The notes: a model not told the origin generated them from the letters alone. Shown: positions 1-5,996, counted from the first letter of the stretch. The stretch: 7,394 nucleotides of DNA from an uncultured Actinomycetes bacterium (GCA_903918595.1 CAIXFB010000268.1:1-7394); one strand, 5' to 3'. Program-made: numbers and translations.

Positions 1-360
1 AATCCCATGGATGTGGTTGCCCATGTGCGCCGCATCGAAGCGATGCTGATCGAAGTCTGCGCTGAGTTGGGTGTTGTGACAACGCAGGTCGATGGTCGCA
101 GCGGAGTCTGGGTCTTAGAAGACGAGACCGGCCCGGATCGCAAGGTCGCTGCTATTGGCATCCGAGTCTCAGAGGGTGTCACCATGCACGGTTTCGCACT
201 GAACTGCGACAACGACCTTCGCTACTTCGACCAGATAGTCCCATGCGGGATCAAAGATGCCAGCGTCACAACTCTTTCGCAGGAGCTTGGCCGGAATGTC
301 ACAATCGCTGAAGTTCTGCCCCTTGTGACAGCTCGGCTGGAAGCTATCGTCGTTGAGTAG
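1..360 (+). CDS. lipB: Octanoyltransferase LipB, 3' part (5' end outside window)
   Basis: LipB moves the octanoyl group from acyl carrier protein to the lipoyl domains of 2-oxoacid dehydrogenases and the glycine cleavage H protein, the first step of lipoate synthesis in the cytoplasm. The visible part is the C-terminal half. It contains the active-site lysine in RKVAAIGIRV (codon at 142-144), the segment HGFALNCDNDL, and the catalytic cysteine in IVPCGI (codon at 244-246), which together form the Cys/Lys pair known for the family. The frame is open to base 1, and the ATG at position 7 lies inside the conserved fold, so it is not the true start. The protein ends soon after the core fold; as I recall, mycobacterial LipB carries a longer C-terminal tail. 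lipA starts 9 bases after the stop codon, so the two genes are probably co-transcribed. Confidence 0.95.
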   Translation, partial: NPMDVVAHVRRIEAMLIEVCAELGVVTTQVDGRSGVWVLEDETGPDRKVAAIGIRVSEGVTMHGFALNCDNDLRYFDQIVPCGIKDASVTTLSQELGRNVTIAEVLPLVTARLEAIVVE

Positions 361-369
361 GCTGGGCCT

Positions 370-1320
370 GTGAGCACCGATTCCTCCTTCGTGACAACTG
401 ACAGTGAAGGTCGACGCATGCTTCGCGTCGAGGCCCGCAACTCTGCGGTTCCGATCGAGCGCAAACCCGACTGGATTCGAACATCCATGAAGACCGGGCC
501 CGAGTACACCCAGATCAGGGAACTCGTGCGATCTGAAGGCCTCCACACGGTCTGCCAAGAGGCGGGCTGTCCAAACATCTACGAGTGCTGGGAAGACCGT
601 GAGGCCACGTTCCTCATCGGCGGGGAGCAGTGCACAAGGCGCTGTGATTTTTGTCAGATTGATACGGGAAAGCCAGAACCCCTTGATACCGATGAACCAC
701 GGCGAGTTGCAGAATCTGTGCGCACGATGGGTCTGCGCTATGCAACGGTTACTGGAGTTGCTCGCGATGATCTACCCGATGAGGGTGCTTGGCTGTATGC
801 CGAAACTATGCGACTCATCCGCGAACTGAATCCTGATTGTGGCACCGAAGTACTCATTCCGGATTTTTCGGGTAATCCGAAACTGCTGAGTGAAGTATTC
901 GCTTCAGCGCCTAGCGTGCTCGCCCATAACCTCGAGACAGTCCCGCGCATCTTTAAAAGAATTCGCCCGGCCTTCCGCTACGACCGCAGCCTTGATGTGT
1001 TAACACAGGCGCGTGCTGCCGATCTGGTGACCAAGAGCAACTTAATTCTGGGCATGGGTGAAACAGACGAGGAGATCGATCAAGCTCTCGTTGATTTGCA
1101 CGCAGCTGGGTGCGAGCTCATCACGATCACCCAGTACCTGCGACCGAGTGCACGTCATCACCCAGTTGAACGCTGGGTTCATCCCGATGAGTTCGTGACC
1201 TGGTCTGCGCGAGCTGAAGAGATCGGATTCCTCGGAGTAATGAGCGGTCCTCTTGTTCGGTCGAGTTACCGGGCGGGCAGGCTCTACGCGCAGGCCATGG
1301 CAGCCCGGGCATCCGCATGA
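370..1320 (+). CDS. lipA: Lipoyl synthase LipA (radical SAM)
   Basis: LipA inserts two sulfur atoms at C6 and C8 of protein-bound octanoyl chains to make lipoate, using radical S-adenosylmethionine chemistry and sacrificing an auxiliary iron-sulfur cluster. All ligands are visible in the 316-residue product. The auxiliary cluster cysteines are C62, C67 and C73 in VCQEAGCPNIYEC. The radical SAM motif CxxxCxxC is C88, C92 and C95. The C-terminal RSSYRA motif at 297-302 carries the conserved serine ligand. The sequence closely follows mycobacterial LipA (ERKPDW, GPEYT, YATVTGVARDDLPD, ITQYLRPSARHHPVERW). The start is a GTG with only a weak ribosome site upstream; an in-frame GTG at 391 would give 309 residues and cannot be excluded. 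The gene lies 9 bases after lipB, and its stop overlaps the MOSC gene start by 4 bases. Confidence 0.97.
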   Translation: MSTDSSFVTTDSEGRRMLRVEARNSAVPIERKPDWIRTSMKTGPEYTQIRELVRSEGLHTVCQEAGCPNIYECWEDREATFLIGGEQCTRRCDFCQIDTGKPEPLDTDEPRRVAESVRTMGLRYATVTGVARDDLPDEGAWLYAETMRLIRELNPDCGTEVLIPDFSGNPKLLSEVFASAPSVLAHNLETVPRIFKRIRPAFRYDRSLDVLTQARAADLVTKSNLILGMGETDEEIDQALVDLHAAGCELITITQYLRPSARHHPVERWVHPDEFVTWSARAEEIGFLGVMSGPLVRSSYRAGRLYAQAMAARASA

Positions 1321-1844
1321 CGGGTGAAGTTGTCGCAACCCACATTTGGCCCCCAGACTCAGAGGTTCCCGTGGAAACGTCTGAACTCGTCCTTGATTGG
1401 GGCGGTCCAGTTGGAGATCGCCACTACGGCCTGACCATGAATTCAGATGCGCGGCAAAAACCTGTTTTCGAGCGCGGCACGACAATCAAGAATCACCGCC
1501 AAATCTCGATCGTCGACGTTGCAGAATTGGCCACTATCGCGACCAACCTTGGGATCGAAATGATCGGGCCAGGCATCATCGCCGACAACATCTGCACTGC
1601 TGGCCTGCCTGACCTGACCGCACTAGCGCCCATGACCAGACTGGTCTTCAGCTCTGGTGTGGTGCTGCTGACCGGTGGTGAAAACAACCCGTGCACTATC
1701 GCCGGGCGGATGGTGGCTGCAAGATACGGCGGTCCAGCCGAGGCCTTCCCCAAGGCAGCAATGGGACTTCGCGGAATCACCGGTTGGGTCGAGCATCCAG
1801 GCATCGTGCGGGCCGGCGACTCCATCACCCTGCAGCCCTACTGA
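1317..1844 (+). CDS. MOSC-domain protein, translationally coupled to lipA
   Basis: This 175-residue protein is a stand-alone MOSC domain, the fold shared by the C-terminal part of molybdenum cofactor sulfurases, mARC proteins and YiiM-like proteins. Such domains are thought to bind molybdopterin or carry sulfur on a conserved cysteine. Visible markers are GPVGDRHYGLT near 30-40, RQISIVDVAEL near 61-71, the GxxxxxN turn before NICTAGLPDL near 86-100, and GENNPCTIAGR at 121-131, where C126 is the likely conserved cysteine. The ATG overlaps the lipA stop (ATGA at 1317-1320), which indicates translational coupling; no good ribosome site precedes it. There is no partner domain (no beta-barrel, ferredoxin or PLP-dependent region). 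The family call is firm. A role in sulfur delivery to LipA is only a guess from the context, and general molybdenum cofactor or detoxification roles are equally possible. Confidence 0.85.
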   Translation: MTGEVVATHIWPPDSEVPVETSELVLDWGGPVGDRHYGLTMNSDARQKPVFERGTTIKNHRQISIVDVAELATIATNLGIEMIGPGIIADNICTAGLPDLTALAPMTRLVFSSGVVLLTGGENNPCTIAGRMVAARYGGPAEAFPKAAMGLRGITGWVEHPGIVRAGDSITLQPY

Positions 1845-1858
1845 GCCGCTGCTCCGCC

Positions 1859-1864
1859 TAGGCT
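1859..1864 (+). promoter_or_regulatory. Candidate -10 element for the DUF4191 gene (leaderless)
   Basis: TAGGCT fits the actinobacterial -10 pattern TANNNT and ends 7 bases before the ATG at 1872. A transcript starting at the usual distance would begin at or next to the start codon. No Shine-Dalgarno sequence lies between the MOSC stop and the ATG, which supports a leaderless start. I see no convincing -35 box, so this is tentative. Confidence 0.3.
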
Positions 1865-1871
1865 TAGATTC

Positions 1872-2546
1872 ATGGCCAAAGGACGAATTCGCTCAAGCCT
1901 TGCTGCCATTGGCCAAAACTGGTCAATGACCCGCAACGCATACCCAGCCCTCCCCCTCGAAGTGGGCGGCATTTTCATCGGCGTTGGCCTCCTTGTCGGT
2001 GTCCCCGTCTCCATATTTCTCAATTGGCCCACTGGGCTGCTCGTAGCAATTCCCACCGGCTTGCTAGCCGCCACATACTGGTTCAGCAGGCGCGCGATGA
2101 AGGCCGCCTACAAGCAGATCGAAGGCCAGCCCGGAGCCGCAGCTGCCGTCGTGCAATCCCTGCGGAGCAAATGGGCCGTCACTCCTGCTGTGGCTGTGAG
2201 CAAGAGCCAAGATCTGATTACCCGCGTGGTGGGTAAGCCCGGAGTGGTGCTGATTTCCGAAGGTCCATCCTCGCGAGTGGGCCACATGCTCGCCAATGAA
2301 CGCAAAAAGACTGCGCGCTGGGTCCCTGACATTCCCATCTATGAAATTCAGGTGGGCGAAGAGGCAGATCAGGTGAGCCTGATGAAACTGCAGAAGACTC
2401 TGGCGAAGTTGCCCCGAAATCTTCGCGGTGGAGAGGTCACCGAAGTCCGCCGGCGCCTCGATGCATTGGGTAACGCTCAGGGCGCCATGCCGATCCCCAA
2501 AGGTCCGGTGCCGACAAGTGCGCGCCAGGTACGTCGCCAGCGCTGA
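1872..2546 (+). CDS. DUF4191 family membrane protein
   Basis: This 224-residue protein belongs to the DUF4191 family, found between lipA and glnA in many actinobacteria (Rv2219 in Mycobacterium tuberculosis). Its function is unknown. It has a short basic N-terminus (MAKGRIRSSLAAIGQNW), two hydrophobic helices at about 31-50 and 53-71, and a cytosolic-looking C-terminal domain. The family signatures QIEGQPGAA (82-90) and GKPGVVLISEGPSSR (121-135) are clear, followed by a basic stretch ERKKTARW and a C-terminal PIPKGP before a basic tail. The ATG at 1872 is the only sensible start, since the preceding gene ends 27 bases upstream. It may be transcribed with lipA and the MOSC gene, from its own leaderless promoter, or both. 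Confidence 0.9.
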   Translation: MAKGRIRSSLAAIGQNWSMTRNAYPALPLEVGGIFIGVGLLVGVPVSIFLNWPTGLLVAIPTGLLAATYWFSRRAMKAAYKQIEGQPGAAAAVVQSLRSKWAVTPAVAVSKSQDLITRVVGKPGVVLISEGPSSRVGHMLANERKKTARWVPDIPIYEIQVGEEADQVSLMKLQKTLAKLPRNLRGGEVTEVRRRLDALGNAQGAMPIPKGPVPTSARQVRRQR

Positions 2547-2567
2547 GCCCGAACATATCAATTTTTC

Positions 2568-2579
2568 GCAATCGATTGC
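2568..2579. promoter_or_regulatory. Perfect 12-bp palindrome, LacI-family-type operator
   Basis: GCAATCGATTGC is its own reverse complement. It has the shape typical of LacI/PurR/CcpA-family operators: a central CG with GCAA and TTGC half-sites (GCAANCGNTTGC). Its last four bases overlap the predicted -35 box of the four-gene cassette, the usual position for a repressor site. No LacI-family gene lies in the window, so the regulator would act from elsewhere. Confidence 0.55.
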
Positions 2580-2605
2580 ATTCACCGCGCTTAGCCGTCT
2601 AACCT
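2576..2605 (+). promoter_or_regulatory. Predicted promoter of the cupin/dehydrogenase/hydratase cassette
   Basis: A -35 box TTGCAT (2576-2581) and a -10 box TAACCT (2600-2605) are separated by 18 bases and lie in the 107-base gap between the DUF4191 gene and the first cassette gene. Transcription would start near 2612 and give a leader of about 40 bases that contains the ribosome site at 2639-2644. The palindrome at 2568-2579 overlaps the -35 box. Confidence 0.5.
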
Positions 2606-2638
2606 CAGCAGGACCACGCACGTCGCGTGGTCAAACCC

Positions 2639-2644
2639 GAGGAG
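2639..2644 (+). promoter_or_regulatory. Ribosome binding site that fixes the bicupin start
   Basis: GAGGAG lies 9 bases before the ATG at 2654. It falls inside the reading frame if the upstream GTG at 2627 is used, and that GTG has no ribosome site of its own. This favours the ATG at 2654 as the start. Confidence 0.7.
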
Positions 2645-2653
2645 TGCAGACAG

Positions 2654-3463
2654 ATGCCGTTCATCGTCCGTGCCGACGAGCGCGTCGCAGATTTTCTGGC
2701 CCCCGGCATCTCGCGGGAGTGGATCCTGCCGCCCAATCGACTGGCAGACGGTCGCCTCAGTGTCGAAATCCTCTCCATGACCACAGGCACGCGCTATCTG
2801 GTGCCCACCTCTGGTGATGAGCTCGCGTGGCTCCAAGTCCTCGATGGCGAGACGACCCTCGATGGCCAGCCCACGGACAGATTCATTGTCACGATGCTGG
2901 CCAGGGGCGCGAGTGCCGAGCTCTCAACGAACGCAGATGCCACCGTGCTGGTGTGTCGGGTACCGCATGCCATTGACTACGACCCAGCCCTTCCCCTAAA
3001 CACGGTGCGCCGCATCGACTGGAGTACGGAGCCCGTACTGAACTCCGAGCACGACACCAGACAACGCATCTATCTTGCAAGCACCGGCCTCTGGGGCACT
3101 GAGGCGGTCAAGGGCGAGATGATCATGTACCCCTCCGGCGCGTCAGGCGCCGCGCATCACCATGAAGGCGCAGAGCACTTCCAGTTCATTGTGTCCGGCG
3201 CTGGCACCGCGGTGCTCGCGGGCGATGAGATAGCACTGAACACCGGAGACTTCCTCTACAACTTTGAGAACGAACTGCACTCGTTCTTCAACGACACCGA
3301 CACCGACATGGTCTTCGTCGAGTTCTTCGTTCCTGGCGAAAGTCGCACCGTCTGGCCTCCTGAGGTGAACGTCTGCGGATGGCAGCCCACCGGCACCGAC
3401 ATCAAGGGCAGGGTCGCTGCGCGCGAACTCAGCTACCACGTGCATGGGGAAGGCGACGTCTAA
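2654..3463 (+). CDS. Bicupin protein, putative metal-dependent enzyme of unknown substrate
   Basis: This 269-residue protein holds two cupin barrels. The N-terminal one (about 40-105) keeps the fold pattern (GDELAWLQVLDGETTLDG) but lacks the histidine ligands, so it is probably structural. The C-terminal one (about 155-228) carries the metal site: H168 and H170 with E174 in GAAHHHEGAEHFQFIVSG, and H209 in GDFLYNFENELHSFFN. Such bicupins include dioxygenases, isomerases and aminohydrolases; I do not recognise a characterised close relative. The C-terminal extension (PGESRTVWPPEVNVCGWQPTG, then YHVHGEGDV) lies beyond the barrel. It is the first gene of the cassette and follows the predicted promoter and operator. 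The dehydrogenase gene starts 42 bases downstream. The bicupin fold and metal site are seen directly; the reaction is unknown. Confidence 0.85.
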   Translation: MPFIVRADERVADFLAPGISREWILPPNRLADGRLSVEILSMTTGTRYLVPTSGDELAWLQVLDGETTLDGQPTDRFIVTMLARGASAELSTNADATVLVCRVPHAIDYDPALPLNTVRRIDWSTEPVLNSEHDTRQRIYLASTGLWGTEAVKGEMIMYPSGASGAAHHHEGAEHFQFIVSGAGTAVLAGDEIALNTGDFLYNFENELHSFFNDTDTDMVFVEFFVPGESRTVWPPEVNVCGWQPTGTDIKGRVAARELSYHVHGEGDV

Positions 3464-3495
3464 TTTCACCTGCACTCCCCAACTGTTCGACAACC

Positions 3496-3501
3496 AAGGA
3501 G
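3496..3501 (+). promoter_or_regulatory. Ribosome binding site of the dehydrogenase gene
   Basis: AAGGAG lies 4 bases before the ATG at 3506, a strong though closely spaced Shine-Dalgarno sequence. It allows independent initiation after the 42-base gap in the cassette. Confidence 0.65.
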
Positions 3502-3505
3502 AAAA

Positions 3506-4393
3506 ATGGCGCGCATCGGTTTCATCGGCCTCGGAGATATGGGCCAGGTAATCATTCCTCGGCTGCTTGAGGCGGGACATCAAGTCGTGGGCTGGAATAG
3601 GTCCCTCGGTAAGGAGGGCGACCTCGTTGCTCTGGGGATGACCGTCGCGCAGACACCGGCTCATGCGTGTGCCGATGCTGATGTGGTCTTCTCCATCGTG
3701 ACCGACGCGCATGCTGTCGAAGAAGTCGCCCTGGGCCGGAACGGAATCCTGTCCGGGATCTCCGCCGAGTGCATCTACGTCGACATGAGCACGATCTCTC
3801 CCGTAGTGAGCCGGCGCGTGAGTGCCGCGTTCAGCGATCATGACCGCGTCATGCTCGATGCTCCGATCTCCGGAAGCCCCGTGACTGTGCGCAATGGAGT
3901 GGCATCAGTAATGGTGGGTGGCGACGAAGCCGCCTTTGAGAAGGTCCGACCGATCCTGCTCGATATCGGCCCCAAAGTTTCCTACATCGGCAGCAGCGGA
4001 CTTGCCGTTCAGACAAAGCTCTCCGTGAACCTGTTACTCATGACCGAGGTCATCGCATTCGGTGAAGCCGTGGCGCTTGCCGAGAAGGGCGGCGTCTCGC
4101 GGGAAGCAGTTGTCGACGCGATCCTGAACAGCGTTGCCGCCTCACCTGTTCTCGGCTATCGCGGACCCTTCGTCCTAGAAGGCAACATGCCCGAGAAGCC
4201 TCTCGCCGACGTCACCCTGCAGCAGAAAGACATGACTCTCGTCCTAGAGCAGGGTCGACTGCTCGGCATGCCTTTGCCCATGGCGTCATCAGCCAACGAG
4301 ATGATGAACGCCTGCCGTGGCATGGGTATCGACCACAACGACTTTGTCATCGCTCACGAGGCGTACCGACGCATGGGAGGACTTTCATCATGA
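3506..4393 (+). CDS. NADP-type beta-hydroxyacid dehydrogenase (3-hydroxyisobutyrate dehydrogenase family)
   Basis: The 295-residue product is a full-length member of the beta-hydroxyacid dehydrogenase family, which includes 3-hydroxyisobutyrate dehydrogenase, tartronate semialdehyde reductase and glyoxylate/succinate semialdehyde reductases. The N-terminal Rossmann domain has GLGDMG at 8-13. The second strand ends in GWNRS (29-33); an Arg at this position, instead of Asp or Glu, is typical of NADP(H)-using members. The substrate loop is DAPISGSPV (118-126), with Ser instead of the usual second Gly. Catalytic K171 and N175 lie in KLSVN. The C-terminal helical domain contains the conserved KDM (241-243). 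It probably interconverts a small semialdehyde and a 3-hydroxyacid, but the exact substrate cannot be read from the sequence. Its stop overlaps the next cupin start by 4 bases. Confidence 0.9.
   Translation: MARIGFIGLGDMGQVIIPRLLEAGHQVVGWNRSLGKEGDLVALGMTVAQTPAHACADADVVFSIVTDAHAVEEVALGRNGILSGISAECIYVDMSTISPVVSRRVSAAFSDHDRVMLDAPISGSPVTVRNGVASVMVGGDEAAFEKVRPILLDIGPKVSYIGSSGLAVQTKLSVNLLLMTEVIAFGEAVALAEKGGVSREAVVDAILNSVAASPVLGYRGPFVLEGNMPEKPLADVTLQQKDMTLVLEQGRLLGMPLPMASSANEMMNACRGMGIDHNDFVIAHEAYRRMGGLSS
4375..4380 (+). promoter_or_regulatory. Ribosome binding site of the small cupin gene
   Basis: GGGAGG lies 9 bases before the ATG at 4390, inside the last codons of the dehydrogenase gene. With the ATGA overlap it suggests efficient coupled translation. 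Confidence 0.65.
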
Positions 4394-4842
4394 CCGCTCA
4401 CTCCCACGATGACGATGCTCAGCAGTTCGTCACGAATCTTCGCGATGTTCCAGTTGTTCAGGGCCTCAAGCGCGACGAGGGCTGGATCAACATGCAGGTG
4501 CAGTTCCTCGTCGATAAGGCGAACGGCAACTCCGACGGGTTTTTGTTGGGCTGGACCGTTCTGCCGCCCGGAGCGATGCATGACAAGCACCGGCACTTCA
4601 ATTGCGAGGAGTTCTGGATCGTCCTCGAAGGTCGTGGAGTGATGTACACCAACGATGGTGTTAAGGAAGCGGGCGAAGGTGATGTGGTCTTCACCCCGCG
4701 CGGTCACTGGCATGGATTCAAGAACACCTCGGACACAGACGTGGTGCTGGTCTGGGGCTGGAGCGGTGCAGGATCACTTGAAGACGCTGGCTACGAGGTT
4801 GATCTCACCGAGCCGGTTCCCGATGAGCATTTTCATGCCTGA
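4390..4842 (+). CDS. Single-domain cupin with complete metal site
   Basis: This 150-residue protein matches both classical cupin motifs without deviation. Motif 1, G(X)5HXH(X)4E(X)6G, is G61, H67, H69, E74 and G81. Motif 2, G(X)5PXG(X)2H(X)3N, is G97, P103, G105, H108 and N112. The predicted metal ligands are therefore H67, H69, E74 and H108. Small cupins of this type act as isomerases, epimerases, dioxygenases or decarboxylases, often on sugar acids or keto acids; I cannot assign one. There is no signal peptide, so it is cytoplasmic. Its start overlaps the dehydrogenase stop (4390-4393), and its last codons overlap the start of the hydratase gene. This tight packing implies equimolar expression and a shared pathway. 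Confidence 0.88.
   Translation: MTAHSHDDDAQQFVTNLRDVPVVQGLKRDEGWINMQVQFLVDKANGNSDGFLLGWTVLPPGAMHDKHRHFNCEEFWIVLEGRGVMYTNDGVKEAGEGDVVFTPRGHWHGFKNTSDTDVVLVWGWSGAGSLEDAGYEVDLTEPVPDEHFHA
4822..4827 (+). promoter_or_regulatory. Ribosome binding site favouring the hydratase start at 4835
   Basis: GATGAG lies 7 bases before the ATG at 4835. An in-frame ATG at 4823 falls within this site and has only a weak GAG upstream of it. The later start gives an 8-base overlap with the cupin gene. Confidence 0.45.
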
Positions 4843-5548
4843 CACTTCAGTCGAAGAACGAGTCGCTTCAGGACTTGCAGCGCAACGTGAACTTATTGAT
4901 GCACGGCTGCAATCTGGTGCACGGCAATCAGGCTGGAAGATCGGCTTCGGCTCCCCCAGCGGGATGGAACTTCTTCGACTCGATGCCCCGCTAATGGGAC
5001 ACCTGCTCGCCGAATCAGAAATCTTTGCACCCGAAGGAGCTGAACCTGCTCGCATCGCGCTCGCCGGATGGACCAAACCGGTGATCGAGGCCGAGATCGC
5101 AGCGTGGATCGGTGCAGATGTTCCTCCTGGAACACCGCCGGATGAGATCCACAAGTTTCTTGCTGGGGTGGGGAACGCGATTGAGATGGCCGACCTTGAC
5201 CACGCACCGGCCGATCCGCATCGAATCTTGGCCGGCAATATCTTTCAGCGCGCCTATCTACTTGGTGCACCCGATCCGAAACTCAGTATCGAGGGGATCG
5301 GCGAACTTAACGCAAAATTCACTCACGACAATGAGACTGTCGAAGTTACCGATGCCACCGCGCTCACCGGGAACCTGCGCCAGGTGTTGGCCCACGCAGC
5401 GAACACCGCACCAGCACTGGGCCGTTGCCTACAAGCCGGTGATGTCATCTTGCTGGGCTCGATCATCACGCCCCGACCGGTCTCGGTTGGCGAAACCTGT
5501 CGTTACGCTCTTGGGCAATTCCCAGAGTTGGTCATCACCTTCGTGTGA
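4835..5548 (+). CDS. 2-keto-4-pentenoate hydratase-like protein (MhpD / fumarylacetoacetase superfamily)
   Basis: This 237-residue protein resembles the MhpD branch of the fumarylacetoacetase fold. Enzymes of this branch hydrate 2-hydroxy-2,4-dienoates to 4-hydroxy-2-oxo acids or decarboxylate 4-oxalocrotonate. The metal-binding pattern is present: E85 and E87 in VIEAEIA and E117 in AIEMAD. Other family marks are WKIGFGS with K35, AGNIFQRAYLLG (133-144) and LQAGDVILLGSIITP (199-213). At 237 residues it is somewhat shorter than MhpD (about 270), mostly at the N-terminus. Using the ATG at 4823 would add four residues; starts further upstream lie inside the cupin gene and encode no family sequence. 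It is the last cassette gene and ends 56 bases before the convergent RDD gene. Its substrate is unknown. Confidence 0.85.
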   Translation: MPDTSVEERVASGLAAQRELIDARLQSGARQSGWKIGFGSPSGMELLRLDAPLMGHLLAESEIFAPEGAEPARIALAGWTKPVIEAEIAAWIGADVPPGTPPDEIHKFLAGVGNAIEMADLDHAPADPHRILAGNIFQRAYLLGAPDPKLSIEGIGELNAKFTHDNETVEVTDATALTGNLRQVLAHAANTAPALGRCLQAGDVILLGSIITPRPVSVGETCRYALGQFPELVITFV

Positions 5549-5604
5549 GTCCAGTAGAGGTCAGGAGGGGCTCGAGAACCGTCAATTGGGCCTCGAACTT
5601 GGAG

Positions 5605-5961
5605 TTACGCCCGGATCACGATCGATCCTGCCGCCCGATCTTGCAATCCGCGGCCATCGCTGTCATAGACCACTGCCGGAATGACGAGGCAGATCAGCAG
5701 GGTGCGAAGCGCGACCCGGCCAAGTGAGAGCCGGCCCCCGGACAGGCTCAATACGCGAAGCCCCAGCAGTCTTTGACCAAAAGAGGCCGAAGTGAGCCAC
5801 GTCAAGAGGATGATTTCCACTGCAAAGACCACCAGAATCGCAATGGAGCCCTCATCAGTGAGGTAGCCAAACTGAGGAAACACCAGGCGCGCCACCAGGA
5901 TGCTCACACCCCAGTCAATGGCGATCGCCGCGACTCTGCGACCTAGCCCGGCTGATTCCAC
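5605..5961 (-). CDS. RDD family membrane protein
   Basis: This short 118-residue protein belongs to the RDD family, named for conserved Arg and Asp residues. Visible marks are GRRVAAIAIDW (R8, R9 and D16), SFGQRLLGLRV (60-70), R86, and the C-terminal YDSDGRGLQDRAAG (D100, R104, D108, R109). Three hydrophobic helices are likely at about 10-28, 38-57 and 83-99. Some RDD proteins are linked to ion or sodium/proton transport, but small ones like this are uncharacterised. A homologue next to glnA is usual in actinobacteria (Rv2219A in M. tuberculosis). The start is GTG at 5961-5959; an in-frame TAA lies only 9 bases upstream, so no longer start exists. The gene diverges from glnA and converges on the hydratase gene. 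Confidence 0.85.
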   Translation of the reverse strand: MESAGLGRRVAAIAIDWGVSILVARLVFPQFGYLTDEGSIAILVVFAVEIILLTWLTSASFGQRLLGLRVLSLSGGRLSLGRVALRTLLICLVIPAVVYDSDGRGLQDRAAGSIVIRA

Positions 5962-5967
5962 CCTCCG

Positions 5968-5996
5968 ACGTTAGCCGCCAGTGTGAAAAGGGTCAC
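5968..5996 (-). promoter_or_regulatory. Predicted leaderless promoter of the RDD gene
   Basis: On the minus strand a -35 box GTGACC (5996-5991) is followed after 17 bases by a -10 box TAACGT (5973-5968). The -10 ends 6 bases before the GTG start codon, so transcription should begin at the start codon itself. A GGAGG lies directly against the GTG with no spacing, which makes it an unlikely working ribosome site and fits leaderless translation. Confidence 0.5.

Noticed and set aside
2556..2575. T-run after the DUF4191 gene as an intrinsic terminator
   Set aside because: Five Ts occur at about 2562-2566, but no GC-rich stem precedes them.
2064..2621. Minus-strand open frame of 185 codons opposite the DUF4191 gene
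   Set aside because: Low-complexity, Cys/His-rich shadow translation against a well-supported DUF4191 gene; it would also cover the cassette promoter and operator.
2627..2653. GTG at 2627 as the bicupin start
   Set aside because: It has no ribosome site, and the strong GAGGAG for ATG 2654 would be inside the coding region.
3143..3841. Long open frame of 232 codons on the minus strand
   Set aside because: It lies opposite the end of the bicupin gene and start of the dehydrogenase gene, both clearly coding; its translation shows no family features.
4655..4834. Upstream ATG at 4655 as an extended hydratase start
   Set aside because: It would add about 60 residues encoded entirely within the small cupin gene in another frame, with no family similarity; ATG 4835 (or 4823) fits the gene packing.
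5112..5684. Plus-strand open frame of 190 codons overlapping hydratase and RDD genes
   Set aside because: It is out of frame with the hydratase, runs into the antisense of the RDD gene, and has shadow-like composition.
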